64,000 bases of DNA from Kitasatospora sp. GP82 (GTDB lineage Bacteria > Actinomycetota > Actinomycetes > Streptomycetales > Streptomycetaceae): contig NZ_JARZAJ010000003.1 of assembly GCF_029892105.1 (NCBI RefSeq), positions 62,001-126,000 of the forward strand, read 5' to 3'. Position numbers and translations under genes: made by a program. The notes under the pieces are model-generated. The model worked only from the letters and a program-made list of their open reading frames with translations, did not search any database and was not told the DNA's origin. Of the stretch, positions 51,595-60,540 are shown in pieces. Numbering within the stretch: position 1 is the stretch's first letter; every line of letters begins with the position of its first letter.

Positions 51595-52149
51595 TCAGAG
51601 TAGGTCCACACGGTCCCAAAGGTCTTGCAGGGAACCGAAGTTGAACAGGGTTGCGTCTGCTTGGTAGTCGTCTAGCTCGGTCTCGCTGACGTGCTGCGGG
51701 CCGGTCAACTCCCCACCGTGCGGGGGACGTTGAACACGGATGATCCGGAAACCTAGGCGCTTGAGTGCGGCGGCCTCATTGCGGTACCGGCAGTCAGTGA
51801 CCACGACCGGCCCGGGGGCGGACTCGATCCGGGCCACGGCCTGACGAATCCAAAACTCGGGGTCCAGGTCGCGCACGCCTTGGCCCATGTGTTGCAACAC
51901 GCGCCGCACTTCCGGGACTTCGGCCTTAGCACGCTCCCAACCGGAGTAGCCGACCACTTCGGAGAGTCGTTCCTCCGTGGCCTCGTGCCCATCGTGAGAC
52001 ACGTACGTGTACACGATGGGGTCCAGCTTGAGAGCGGCCTCTTTCAGCGGGTCGGCGAACGCCACGCGGGCATACCCGCACTGGTCCACCAGCCGAGCAG
52101 CAGCAGAGTCCTTACCGCTGCGCGCCCGACCGATGAAAGCGATGTGCAC
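51595..52149 (-). CDS. Deoxynucleoside monophosphate kinase
   Basis: 184 residues. Walker A IAFIGRARSGKDSAAARLVD at the start; VAFADPLKEAALKLDP, WIRQAVARIE and VVVTDCRYRNEAAALKRLGF match phage dNMP kinases (T4 gp1-like). Phosphorylates dNMPs to feed phage DNA synthesis. Cytosolic. Begins 4 bp after the holin stop and is closed by two tandem hairpins. Confidence 0.85.
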   Translation of the reverse strand: MHIAFIGRARSGKDSAAARLVDQCGYARVAFADPLKEAALKLDPIVYTYVSHDGHEATEERLSEVVGYSGWERAKAEVPEVRRVLQHMGQGVRDLDPEFWIRQAVARIESAPGPVVVTDCRYRNEAAALKRLGFRIIRVQRPPHGGELTGPQHVSETELDDYQADATLFNFGSLQDLWDRVDLL

Positions 52150-52152
52150 CGG

Positions 52153-52500
52153 CTAGCCGCCAACCGGCGGGATGGGAGCCTGAGCCACGGCGGACGAAGG
52201 GACGCCGACCGTGGCAGCCGGGATGTTCGCCAGCTTGGTGACCTCGGAAGCCACGGCCTTGACGGCAGAGGCGCTGACGATCTTCTCGGCCTCATGCTCG
52301 ACCGTGGGGACGACGTGGCGGGCCAGGTAGCCAGCACCGAAGGTAACGGCAGCCGCAATGGTCGAGTCGATCAGACCCTGAATGTCGTTCGGGACCTGGC
52401 CGTGAAAGACGTACGGACCGAGGATGTTGCACACCATCGTGGTACCAGCGGCGGCCACCGTGGCGGCGGTCACCTTGCCGGAAATTGGACCGAAGCTCAC
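52153..52500 (-). CDS. Holin-like membrane protein
   Basis: 115 residues from GTG. One or two transmembrane helices in the first 65 residues (VTAATVAAAGTTMVCNILGP; LIDSTIAAAVTFGAGYLARH), then a helical, Ala/Pro-ended tail. Position in the lysis cassette next to the GH25 lysin marks it as the likely holin that opens the membrane for the lysin. The start overlaps the preceding stop (GTGA). Confidence 0.7.
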   Translation of the reverse strand: MSFGPISGKVTAATVAAAGTTMVCNILGPYVFHGQVPNDIQGLIDSTIAAAVTFGAGYLARHVVPTVEHEAEKIVSASAVKAVASEVTKLANIPAATVGVPSSAVAQAPIPPVGG

Positions 52501-52649
52501 TCGGGCTCCCTTTCGGTGAGTGCGCGGAACTCGCGCACGATGAGGCGCTTAAGGTGCCAGTGGTGCCAGGCCCAAATTGGGCCGGACCACATAACCTGCG
52601 CAATTAGGTTCGGGTAGATCTGTGGCCACTCAGTGACCCACCATTTCAC
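52497..52649 (-). CDS. Small Trp-rich lysis-cassette protein
   Basis: 50 residues from GTG: VKWWVTEWPQIYPNLIAQVM, then WSGPIWAWHHWHLKRLIVRE and a charged end. Seven tryptophans in the first 32 residues and no long hydrophobic core suggest a membrane-interface peptide. Motif B6 ends 5 bp upstream, and its stop overlaps the holin start (GTGA), placing it in the lysis operon. Function unknown. Confidence 0.6.
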   Translation of the reverse strand: MKWWVTEWPQIYPNLIAQVMWSGPIWAWHHWHLKRLIVREFRALTEREPE

Positions 52650-52654
52650 TATCA

Positions 52655-52674
52655 AAGGGGTGGGAGGAATTCCT
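52655..52674 (-). repeat. Dispersed AAGGGGTGGGAGGAATTCC motif, copy B6
   Basis: AAGGGGTGGGAGGAATTCCT, 5 bp before the Trp-rich gene start and 3 bp after the stop of the preceding membrane protein gene. Confidence 0.8.
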
Positions 52675-52677
52675 TCC

Positions 52678-52920
52678 TTACTTGATGTAGCTGGCCACGG
52701 CGGCCACGGTGGCGACTACCCCCGAAAGGGTGGCCACTGGGACGCCGTACTTCCAGCGCTCCACGCCACGCAGGCGGGACTCATGGTCGGCCAGCGTGCC
52801 CGCCACGGTCTTCTGATCCTGCGCCAGCGAGCGCACGTCATCGCGGACGCCTACAACCACCTCGTAGATTTCCTTGGCGGTGATGGTGACCACTCCAATT
52901 TCGTTCTGTGCCTCGGACAT
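52678..52920 (-). CDS. Lysis-cassette membrane protein (holin/antiholin-like)
   Basis: 80 residues. A soluble helical N-terminus (MSEAQNEIGVVTITAKEIYE; VRSLAQDQKTVAGTLADHES) and one C-terminal transmembrane helix (VPVATLSGVVATVAAVASYI). This form is common among phage holin partners. Its ATG overlaps the GH25 lysin stop (ATGA). Confidence 0.65.
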   Translation of the reverse strand: MSEAQNEIGVVTITAKEIYEVVVGVRDDVRSLAQDQKTVAGTLADHESRLRGVERWKYGVPVATLSGVVATVAAVASYIK

Positions 52921-53816
52921 TAGGCCACCACCTCAAAACCGTGGCGCTGGCCGAGCAGTGCGAGCGAGGCATGACCAGGGATGCCGTTGGCCGACGCTCC
53001 AGTGTAGCCACAGCGACGCTGCCACTCGGCGTACGCGGCCACGCTGGTGGAGCCGAACGAACCGTCATAGCCGTACTGCGCCGCAAGCAGTCCTTCCGCG
53101 ACAAGGGCGGCCTCAACCGGCCGCACATCGTCCGGGTGGGACTGGTAGCCCTGCGCTGCGCCAGGGTCGGTGCGGGCGGCCTCAACCACATGATTGAGGG
53201 AAACCTGCGGGCGGGCCGGAGCGGGAGCGGGGGCCGGAGCGGGGGCCGGAGCGGGGGCCGGAGCGATCTCGCCAGCCCACGCGCGAAGCTCACCGATGGA
53301 GCCGAAGCGGGCCACGTTGCGGTCAATGCCGCCGGTCCAACTGTACTGATGGAAGACCCACGGGAAGCTGATGTTCGGCCGACCGGCGGGGGCGTTCGGG
53401 TCAGCGATCCACAGACCATCCCCCGCGTAGCTCTCGGTGTCCACGTTCCGCCAGAAGTCGCGGTTGCAGTAGAGAACAACCTTGAGGTCCGGGCGGAGCG
53501 CCTTGACGGACTTCATGAATGCGTCCCGGTCGGCCTGGCTCACGCCGCTGGCCTCCCAGTCGTACGCCAGAATCTCCCCCTGGCGCACGTCTACGCGATT
53601 GAGGAAGTGCTGCACCTGAGCGTCGGCGTTGCCCGGGTGCGCGAAGTGGTAGTGGCCGACCACCAGGCCAGCGTTGCGCGCGGTGGCAAGCTGTGCCGAG
53701 TACTTGGGATTCACGTAGCCGGTACCCTCGGTGGCCTTGACAAAGGCGAAGGAGAGCCCCGACACGTCAAAGTCGGACGGCTGGTAGCTGGAAACGTCTA
53801 CACCAAAGAGAGACAA
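52920..53816 (-). CDS. GH25 endolysin (lysozyme) with C-terminal wall-binding domain
   Basis: 298 residues. GH25 muramidase domain (1-180) with catalytic acids in FGVDVSSYQPSDFD and ILAYDWEASG; an alanine-proline linker of about ten A-P pairs; a C-terminal module (PDDVRPVEAALVAEGLLAAQ; YDGSFGSTSVAAYAEWQRRC) of the peptidoglycan-binding type. Cuts glycan strands between MurNAc and GlcNAc at lysis. With the separate CHAP lysin the phage can attack both glycan and peptide parts. Confidence 0.9.
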   Translation of the reverse strand: MSLFGVDVSSYQPSDFDVSGLSFAFVKATEGTGYVNPKYSAQLATARNAGLVVGHYHFAHPGNADAQVQHFLNRVDVRQGEILAYDWEASGVSQADRDAFMKSVKALRPDLKVVLYCNRDFWRNVDTESYAGDGLWIADPNAPAGRPNISFPWVFHQYSWTGGIDRNVARFGSIGELRAWAGEIAPAPAPAPAPAPAPAPARPQVSLNHVVEAARTDPGAAQGYQSHPDDVRPVEAALVAEGLLAAQYGYDGSFGSTSVAAYAEWQRRCGYTGASANGIPGHASLALLGQRHGFEVVA

Positions 53817-53830
53817 GGAAGTTCCTTCCG

Positions 53831-54370
53831 TTACGCGTGTGAGAAGCGCACATAGAGGACGCTTCGGATGCCGCTGTTCATGGACGTGTTTTGTGCCGCG
53901 CCGGTCCCCTGCCAGCCCACGAGCTGAACGTAGTCACCTACGTTGAGGTAGTAGTCCCGCGTCGGGAGAGCCGCCCAGCCTTCGAAGTTGCCATCACAGC
54001 CAAATGCGTAGCCCGTGCCCGCCAAAGCCTGGCTGCCGTTAATCCACACACCCACGGCGCGCAGACTTCCGTTTACCGGCACCATCGCGAAGCCACCAGC
54101 GATGGTGTACCAGCCAGCAACCTGCACGGTATACCGGGAGTTGTTAACTGTGTTGCTGTGGCCGCCGTACGTGTCAACGATGGTCGAGTCCAAAGAAATA
54201 GTCCACCACGATGTGTTCGCGATGGACTGCGCGGTTGCCTGCGTGCCGACGAACACCGGCGGGTTGAGCAGGAAGGTAAGGCCGTTGTAGACGTTGGCGT
54301 TCCACAGCGCGCCAGTGATGAAGTTGCCCGGGGAGGCTTGCGCCGGATTGGGCACGGGAAGATTGGTCAT
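53831..54370 (-). CDS. Tail fibre/receptor-binding head-domain protein
   Basis: 179 residues (MTNLPVPNPAQASPGNFITG). The start resembles the N-terminus of small actinophage fibre proteins, and the rest is a jelly-roll of C1q/TNF-like pattern: YTVQVAGWYTIAGGFAMVPV, VGVWINGSQALAG and YYLNVGDYVQLVGWQGTG. Such trimers form the tail tip and contact the host surface. Located after the large minor tail gene, as expected. Confidence 0.75.
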   Translation of the reverse strand: MTNLPVPNPAQASPGNFITGALWNANVYNGLTFLLNPPVFVGTQATAQSIANTSWWTISLDSTIVDTYGGHSNTVNNSRYTVQVAGWYTIAGGFAMVPVNGSLRAVGVWINGSQALAGTGYAFGCDGNFEGWAALPTRDYYLNVGDYVQLVGWQGTGAAQNTSMNSGIRSVLYVRFSHA

Positions 54371-54398
54371 GAGTCCTCACATGTGGCCAGCACAGGGC

Positions 54399-54420
54399 CA
54401 CCGCCCGAATTCGGGCGGTG
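54399..54420 (-). terminator. AATT-centred family hairpin, copy 9
   Basis: Perfect 11-bp stem CACCGCCCGAA/TTCGGGCGGTG, 7 bp after the minor tail protein stop. Confidence 0.8.
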
Positions 54421-54427
54421 ACTCCGG

Positions 54428-57316
54428 CTAGTAGGAGAATGCGGCGCTGTCGAACTTGTCGCTGGTGTCGTACTTGGTTGGGTCCGTCACACCCGAGGGC
54501 AACGCCTCGCAGACAACGGCCCCGGCAGGGTGGGCCTTGGTGGACGCCGTGGTCATCACGATGTTTCCGTAAGTCCAGCTACCGGGGGTGGTGGCCGTCA
54601 CGTAGTCCACGGTGAACGTTTCGGCATTGGAGGTGCCCGGTTCGATGGTGATCTGTGAACCGTGTCCGACGATTGCAGCGAGCGCCTGCGAGTTGTCGCC
54701 GTTCATCGGACCGACCGGGAAGCCGGACGTTCCTATCGGCTGCGTGGTCGAGCCGTAGATAGTCGTCCGGAATGCGCCGAATAGCCCGTATGGGGTCGGG
54801 TCCACCGGGGAGCACTGGAGGGTGACGAACGCTTCGTTCTGGTCGTCAAGGTCCCACTGGATATGCTCAACGAAGCAATCCACCTGAATGGGTGGGGCCC
54901 CGAACGGCCGCCGCATGATGCGGACGCGCATGTTCAGCTCAAGCGAGAGGCAGACAGGCCACAGCGCCGGATTCGCCGACGGGTGCAGCTTGATTGACTG
55001 AACGCGCGTGAGCGGGTTCTTGTATCGAGAGAGGAAGTAGTTCGCGGCATCCTGGCACTCGGCATCGCTCGTGCTGTTCACCGTGCGGGACATGGTTCGC
55101 GGGAAGTAGTCGTTCTGCGAAGTAGTGTCTGCGGCCGTGAAGTTCTGGCCATTCGCCTGAGTCGAGTTGGCAGGCTGCGTCACCGTGACTTGATTGGCCA
55201 GGTGGGTTGAGTCGAAATCCAACTCGACTTCGTCATACGGCCACTCCCCCGCGCCCGTGTTCTCACCGAAGGTGTAGACCGGGCTTGTGTTGTTGTAGCG
55301 GGTGCCACGACCACGGAACACGATCGTTCCAGCGCTGTTGATGTAGTGAAGGCCGTTCTCGGTCTCCACCACGCTGGCCAGCGCCGAGAGGGCATCCTGT
55401 CCGGCCACGCTGGCGGGCCCCATGCTCGTAGTCTGGCCGGTGCCAATATCGGATGCGCCGGTATAGCCAGCCCAGCGCAGGATGCGCGCGTACCGCTGGT
55501 CGGTCGAATCTCCCTGCGCTTGGCTCTTCCACGCGGAATACAGATTGGTCACATCGTTGGAGAAGAAGAAGCCCGAGAACTCAGCGGCGTACGCAATGTC
55601 GCCCTGGTAGTTAAAGGCAGTGCCGTTGCCCGTGCTCGGGTCCACCCACCCGCCCACGCTGTCCGAAATCAGCCCGGTCGGGTTGGTCGATGCCGAATAG
55701 CCAGACCAGTAGTCGATCAGGCCACCGTCACATGCGACGCCAAACCCGGTAGTACCCGAGTACGAGATGATCCCGAGGTGCCAGTTTCCGTCACAGACGT
55801 TCACGTGCCCGTTGTGTCCGGACACCTGCGCGCCGGTCGGGCCCTGGACCGTTGCGTAGAGCTGGCTGGAGCTGTTGATGCCGATCTCGATCCGAGATCC
55901 ACCACCGCCACCCTGTGGGCCAAAGGCCGTCCACAGAACCGCATTTCCGGTAGACGGGACGGGGCCCGTGTACCGGAAGGCGATAATGCGCGTCCACGCC
56001 GCAGGGTCCTTCGGACCCTTCACGCCACCGGCCGAAAGGCTGACGAACGACGCCGCGCCAATGTAGTTGGTCCCCGGATTGGCATTGGCGACCGTGACAA
56101 CGGTGTTGGTGGACATGAACGTCCCGCCAGCACTGGAGGATTGAATCTTGTTGCCCGCCGTTACCGAGCCTGCGCCGTAGGCGGACACACCGATACTGGC
56201 CGGTCCATAGTTGCCGGTAGCGTCAGCGAAATACGAAGTCCCCTGCGGGTCGCCGAGCGTGTAAATGAAATTCGGCGTATGGCTGTAAATCTCCTGCGTC
56301 AGCGGGTCTCGGAGCTGGCGCTGAGAGAGAAGCGCGAAGGAGTCCACAACCGTCGGGTCAACGACGCCGTACGTCCCTCCGAAGTCCCACTTAGACGGCC
56401 AGCGCTCCACGAAACCCGAGTAGAGCGGGTACGTGATGCCCGGGACGGTGAAGGCCGTTGCAGTGGAGCCCTTTTCGAGCTGGAGAGCGTCCGCCTGGAG
56501 ACTCACGGCCGAGGCGGGAGACGTGGCCGTGAGGGCGACACCAGCAACGATGCCGTACACGCCGCCGGAGGTCGGGGCGGTAGCCGTGAAGGTTACCTGA
56601 GTCCATGCGGCCGAAGTCGAGCCCGCCAGAGTGGAATTGGAGCCTACAACGTAGGTGCCAGTGAGGTTACCGGCGCTTCCTCCATTCCACCCGTACCACT
56701 CGAAGAACGGGGCCACGGTCAGCGACGCGGAGGCCGTGACGTTCCGAACCCGCGCCTGGAAGGTGTATGTCTGCCCGGGAACCACCGAGCCGTTCAGCGC
56801 ATAGAAGATGCGCGCATTGTAGACCGGTGAGGCCGAGGTGTTGGCAGGGATGTTGAACTGGAGGACATTGGAGCCCTGGAAGGCCGAACCACTGGCCACC
56901 ACACTGCCGTTATTGCTGTCGGTGGACGAGGAAATCCAGAGCGACGGATTCTGACTGTTCATCGTGCCGAGCGTCGCGGCCACGTCGCCACCGGTCGCGG
57001 CCCCCTGAGTCAGCATGTTCTGAGTCGGTGGGTACTGCACACGGACACGGAGAGGCGTGTAGGGCTTAATTCGGCCGTTCCATGGGCTTGCCGCGTTCAT
57101 CGGGTCAAGCTGGCCATCGTTGTTCGCAAAGCGGGCGGACATGGTGCCAGCCTGAACCTGGTCAGTCTCGTACTGGCGGCCACGCCCAACGCCCACCTTG
57201 CCCATGGTGCGCCCGGTCAGCGCGGTGTACGCCCAGCCTGGCGCACTGCCCCCGCTCGCGTTCCATACGGGCCCCCATGCGTAATCCAGTACGGGCCAGT
57301 TGGGGTTAAGTGCCAT
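54428..57316 (-). CDS. Large minor tail protein with carbohydrate-binding-like and LamG-like domains
   Basis: 962 residues (MALNPNWPVLDYAWGPVWNA). The first 100 residues look like the N-terminal baseplate/distal-tail part of actinophage minor tail proteins. About residues 130-290 form a CBM-like beta-sandwich (YTFQARVRNVTASASLTVAP), and 400-560 a LamG/concanavalin-like domain (GGGGSRIEIGINSSSQLYAT; CDGNWHLGIISYSGTTGFGV). The remaining part is rich in phage-tail beta motifs. Acts in host recognition at the tail tip. Between tape measure and fibre genes, as usual. Confidence 0.8.
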   Translation of the reverse strand: MALNPNWPVLDYAWGPVWNASGGSAPGWAYTALTGRTMGKVGVGRGRQYETDQVQAGTMSARFANNDGQLDPMNAASPWNGRIKPYTPLRVRVQYPPTQNMLTQGAATGGDVAATLGTMNSQNPSLWISSSTDSNNGSVVASGSAFQGSNVLQFNIPANTSASPVYNARIFYALNGSVVPGQTYTFQARVRNVTASASLTVAPFFEWYGWNGGSAGNLTGTYVVGSNSTLAGSTSAAWTQVTFTATAPTSGGVYGIVAGVALTATSPASAVSLQADALQLEKGSTATAFTVPGITYPLYSGFVERWPSKWDFGGTYGVVDPTVVDSFALLSQRQLRDPLTQEIYSHTPNFIYTLGDPQGTSYFADATGNYGPASIGVSAYGAGSVTAGNKIQSSSAGGTFMSTNTVVTVANANPGTNYIGAASFVSLSAGGVKGPKDPAAWTRIIAFRYTGPVPSTGNAVLWTAFGPQGGGGGSRIEIGINSSSQLYATVQGPTGAQVSGHNGHVNVCDGNWHLGIISYSGTTGFGVACDGGLIDYWSGYSASTNPTGLISDSVGGWVDPSTGNGTAFNYQGDIAYAAEFSGFFFSNDVTNLYSAWKSQAQGDSTDQRYARILRWAGYTGASDIGTGQTTSMGPASVAGQDALSALASVVETENGLHYINSAGTIVFRGRGTRYNNTSPVYTFGENTGAGEWPYDEVELDFDSTHLANQVTVTQPANSTQANGQNFTAADTTSQNDYFPRTMSRTVNSTSDAECQDAANYFLSRYKNPLTRVQSIKLHPSANPALWPVCLSLELNMRVRIMRRPFGAPPIQVDCFVEHIQWDLDDQNEAFVTLQCSPVDPTPYGLFGAFRTTIYGSTTQPIGTSGFPVGPMNGDNSQALAAIVGHGSQITIEPGTSNAETFTVDYVTATTPGSWTYGNIVMTTASTKAHPAGAVVCEALPSGVTDPTKYDTSDKFDSAAFSY

Positions 57317-57327
57317 GGGTCCTCCGA

Positions 57328-57361
57328 GGGGGCCACCGCCCGAATTCGGGCAGTGGTCCCC
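57328..57361 (-). terminator. AATT-centred family hairpin, copy 10
   Basis: 16-bp stem with a G-U pair and the C-A mismatch; outer arm GGGG pairs with CCCC, unlike copies 1 and 5. 7 bp after the tape measure stop. Confidence 0.85.
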
Positions 57362-57367
57362 CTACTG

Positions 57368-59812
57368 TTAGCGCCGGTAAGGCTGGTAGGTGTTCGGGTT
57401 GCGCGCGCCGTTCTGGCCCATCACGCGCTGAATGGTGTCCGTGAGGTCCCGGTCTGAGAGGACAGAGCCGTTCACGGTCACGTTGACGACCGTTGCGCCG
57501 CCTGCGCCTGCGCCGTTGCCGAACGTCGTGCTTCCCCCGCCAGCGAAGGCGGGCTCAAGGCTGCCGATCGAACCGAACTGGCCGGAGAGGCCACCGGCCA
57601 TGTTGCGGGCGGCCGTGGTGGCCACTCCCGCGTGCTGGTCGATGCCGGACGCGACACCGTGAGAGATCCACTGGCCGACTTCGTCAGCGAACACGCGCGA
57701 GGGTGAGTTGATGCCGAGGAAGGACTTCACGTCGTCCAGGGCACCCTTGGCAATGCGCGTCAGCGATCGGCCGATTGCTCCGGCTGCACCTTCGATGCCG
57801 TTTACGATGCCGTTGATAATGTCCGAGCCGACGTTGACCACCAGGTCCCACAGATTCCCGCCGAGGTCAGACAGGAACCGCCAGATATCACCGAATGCCT
57901 GAGTGATCAGGTGCCAGATATCCCCGAGGGCACGCCCCCAATGGCCGGTGATCAGGTCCAGGCCCACCTTGATGATGTTTTCGACAAAGTGGATTCCGAA
58001 GGTGACTACGTCCTTGATCACGTCCCATGCCAGTTTCAGGATGCCGACCACGGCGTCCCAAATTGCTTTCAGCGTGTCGGCGAGTAGCTGGAATCCGACC
58101 TTAAGCCAGTCCCAGATGTTTTCGGCCGTAATCTTGATCTGCTCCCAGATCAGTTTCCACGCCGCGTGGATCTCGCCGTTGTAGTCGTGCCAGAACTTCA
58201 TGAACTCGCGGACCCGGTCGAGAATCCACTTGATCACGTTGTCTTCGAACCACTTCGCGATTACGTGCACGGCCTTCATCGTGCCGTCGAAAATCGCGTG
58301 GAAGGCAGCCAGCGAACCGGCCCAGACGGTCCGGAAGAGATTCGCCACAAACGGGATGTGCTGCTCTATCCAGCCCCAAACCTGCTTCCAGTGGGTCAGC
58401 AAATACACGAGACCTGCGGCCAGCGCCATGACGCCGACAACTACCCATGTCACCGGGTTGGCCAGCAGGGCCGCTGTGAAGGTCCACGCAGCTGCCGCAG
58501 CCGCAGCGAGGCCCACCACCAGGATGCCGCCGATAGCGCCAGCCAGGACCGCCATAGCGGTCTTGTGTCGGGTCATCCACGTGACACCCTCGGAGAGCCA
58601 CCCAATGAACCGCGTGGCGTACGGCAGGATCTTCTGACCGATAGCGATTCCTACGGCCTCCAGGGCCCCCTTGGCTTCGGCCAGCTTCTGGTTGAAGGTG
58701 CCTTGGACTGCTGACCAGCCTTCAACGTTGTTGCCACCCTCCTTGACGTGCTCGCCAATGATTTTGACGTTGTCCTTGAAGGTGTCCATGTGCTGACCGG
58801 TGAGCTGTAGCGCGCCCATCATGGACTTGGTGCCACCGACCATCGTTGCCAGCGAGCCAATATAGGTCTGCTCGGAAGGCTTGAGGTTCGCCAGTGCCTT
58901 CTGAAACTCGGTGGTGTTGCTCGAAGCCTTCCGCAGGGTCTCAATCATGACCGTGCCAGAGGGCCCCATCTTGGCCTGGATTGCGTCGGTAAGCTCGGTC
59001 AGCGTGGCTGCTAGGCCCTTGCTTCCGAGATCCTGTGCCACCTGCGTAGCGTTCAGGCCCAGCCCGCGCATCTCCTGAGCGGCCTTGGCCGACGGGTTGG
59101 AGAGCTGACCAATCGTCTGCCGCAGGTAGGTTGCTGCCACGTCGGCAGAGGTGCCCTGGCTGGTCATGGTGGCCATTGCGCCGAGCACTTCATTAAGGCC
59201 CACGTGCGCCGCGCTGGCCACGGGCAGGATGCTGGCCATGCTCCCGGCCAGGGCCTCCATGTTGGTCTTGCCCTGGCCCTCGGTGGCCACCAGCGCGTTC
59301 ATGACTGACGTGGTGTCCTTGGCCTTGAGGCCGTACGCGTTCATGGCCGTGGTCACGGCGTCCGTGACCGTGCCTAGCTCGGCAGCGCCGACCTTGGCAC
59401 CCATGGCGCTGACCTTGAGTACGTCCAGGGCATCCTTGCCGTGATAACCGGCGGACTCCACCATGTAGAGACCCTTGGTCAACTGCTCGGTGGACTGGCC
59501 GACTTGGCCAGCCATGGAGAGTACGCCGTCCCCCACCATCTTCATGTTGGAAGCGGACTCACCAGCGCCAGTCTGAACGCGAGTCATGGCCGTCTGGAAG
59601 TTGGCAGCCATCTCGGTTGTCTTGACGGCCGCACCGACGGCCGCAGCACCAATGCCGATCAGCGCTGCCTGCGAGACAGCACCGAACTTAGAGAGCGAAC
59701 CGCCTCCTTCGGCCTCAACCTGCTTAATGCCGGAAATGACACCGGCCTTGGTCGCCATAAACCCGGTTGCGTTGCCGAGGAATTCGATAAAGACCGGGGG
59801 CAGAGCACCCAT
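57368..59812 (-). CDS. Tail tape measure protein
   Basis: 814 residues. TP901-type tape measure region at the N-terminus (SKFGAVSQAALIGIGAAAVG; ETAMTRVQTGAGESASNMKM; SAGYHGKDALDVLKVSAMGA), hydrophobic helices in the middle (AMAVLAGAIGGILVVGLAAA; NPVTWVVVGVMALAAGLVYL) and a repetitive W-rich coiled region (IWDAVVGILKLAWDVIKDVV). Length sets a tail of very roughly 120 nm by the usual 0.15 nm per residue, which places the phage among siphoviruses. Gene order around it is canonical. Confidence 0.9.
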   Translation of the reverse strand: MGALPPVFIEFLGNATGFMATKAGVISGIKQVEAEGGGSLSKFGAVSQAALIGIGAAAVGAAVKTTEMAANFQTAMTRVQTGAGESASNMKMVGDGVLSMAGQVGQSTEQLTKGLYMVESAGYHGKDALDVLKVSAMGAKVGAAELGTVTDAVTTAMNAYGLKAKDTTSVMNALVATEGQGKTNMEALAGSMASILPVASAAHVGLNEVLGAMATMTSQGTSADVAATYLRQTIGQLSNPSAKAAQEMRGLGLNATQVAQDLGSKGLAATLTELTDAIQAKMGPSGTVMIETLRKASSNTTEFQKALANLKPSEQTYIGSLATMVGGTKSMMGALQLTGQHMDTFKDNVKIIGEHVKEGGNNVEGWSAVQGTFNQKLAEAKGALEAVGIAIGQKILPYATRFIGWLSEGVTWMTRHKTAMAVLAGAIGGILVVGLAAAAAAAWTFTAALLANPVTWVVVGVMALAAGLVYLLTHWKQVWGWIEQHIPFVANLFRTVWAGSLAAFHAIFDGTMKAVHVIAKWFEDNVIKWILDRVREFMKFWHDYNGEIHAAWKLIWEQIKITAENIWDWLKVGFQLLADTLKAIWDAVVGILKLAWDVIKDVVTFGIHFVENIIKVGLDLITGHWGRALGDIWHLITQAFGDIWRFLSDLGGNLWDLVVNVGSDIINGIVNGIEGAAGAIGRSLTRIAKGALDDVKSFLGINSPSRVFADEVGQWISHGVASGIDQHAGVATTAARNMAGGLSGQFGSIGSLEPAFAGGGSTTFGNGAGAGGATVVNVTVNGSVLSDRDLTDTIQRVMGQNGARNPNTYQPYRR

Positions 59813-59825
59813 GCGGCATTACCCC

Positions 59826-60317
59826 CTATTTCTTGGTCTTTGTGGCCTTAGCCCACGCAATTTCCCAAACGGCCGGCATCTTGGGCTCGGCCTTTTTCAC
59901 ACCCGGTTTGAAGTACGGATATGTGCCTTCGACCTTGCCCTTATAGATGTTCTGAGGACCGCCCTTACCACCGGCCATTACGACGCCGGAGTAATTCCCG
60001 ATCCCCTTCTTGCGCGGTCGCTTGCTCGCGCGAATGGAGCCGGAAAGGCTGCCGGTGAACTTGCCGGGGCCGCCGGTCTTCTTGGCCACGTGGGGGTTTA
60101 GGTCCAGATTCACGGCCTCGCCGGTACGACTGGACGCGCCACGGTGGTCCCAGCGAGGGCGGCCACGCATCCCGCCCTTAATGGACCGCTTGGTCAGCGC
60201 CTGGACGCTCTTAAGCGCCTTCTTGGTGGCCTTGTCCACGTCGCGCTGTATCCGGTCGAGTTCAAGCTTGGTGGCCTCGCCACCCTTGATCAGTCCCCCG
60301 ACCCAATCGTCAGCCAT
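59826..60317 (-). CDS. Basic tail-region protein
   Basis: 163 residues (MADDWVGGLIKGGEATKLEL), strongly basic (KATKKALKSVQALTKRSIKG; SIRASKRPRKKGIGNYSG). The start overlaps the tail chaperone frame and an excellent AAGGAGG precedes it. HK97 gp10-like tail-completion proteins share this layout, but they normally lie upstream of the major tail gene; here it sits between chaperones and tape measure, so the role is uncertain. Confidence 0.6.
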   Translation of the reverse strand: MADDWVGGLIKGGEATKLELDRIQRDVDKATKKALKSVQALTKRSIKGGMRGRPRWDHRGASSRTGEAVNLDLNPHVAKKTGGPGKFTGSLSGSIRASKRPRKKGIGNYSGVVMAGGKGGPQNIYKGKVEGTYPYFKPGVKKAEPKMPAVWEIAWAKATKTKK

Positions 60318-60540
60318 TTTGCGCGGCCTCCTTGTTTCGGCGCGCACGCTCCACGGCGTCGTCAACGGCTAGAAGCCAATCGAGCTTGACGGCGGATTCG
60401 CTTTCGAGATCAGACGGGCGGCAGTGCAGCATTGTGCAGAGTCGCCACGCCCGGTACTCATCTAGCGGGAGGTCTCCCGCGTCGTGCTCAAACATCCCCT
60501 CAAGCTGCTGGCTTAGGCGGCGGAGGGCTCGGTAGGGGAA
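60310..60540 (-). CDS. Tail assembly chaperone, frameshifted C-terminal part
   Basis: An open frame in -1 relative to the upstream chaperone ending NKEAAQNG at 60310. Read through the junction it gives YRALRRLSQQLEGMFEHDAG then DLPLDEYRAWRLCTMLHCRP, a plausible fused GT-type protein as in most siphoviruses (chaperones for the tape measure). The slippery sequence TTCCCCT (minus strand, 60534-60540) precedes the stop of the upstream frame. An ATG at 60495 would give a separate 61-residue protein. Confidence 0.6.
   Translation of the reverse strand, partial: FPYRALRRLSQQLEGMFEHDAGDLPLDEYRAWRLCTMLHCRPSDLESESAVKLDWLLAVDDAVERARRNKEAAQNG

Noticed and set aside
52557-52575. CCCAAATTGGGCC as another member of the AATT hairpin family
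   Set aside because: It lies within the Trp-rich gene, has a different core (CCCAAATTGGG) and short arms.
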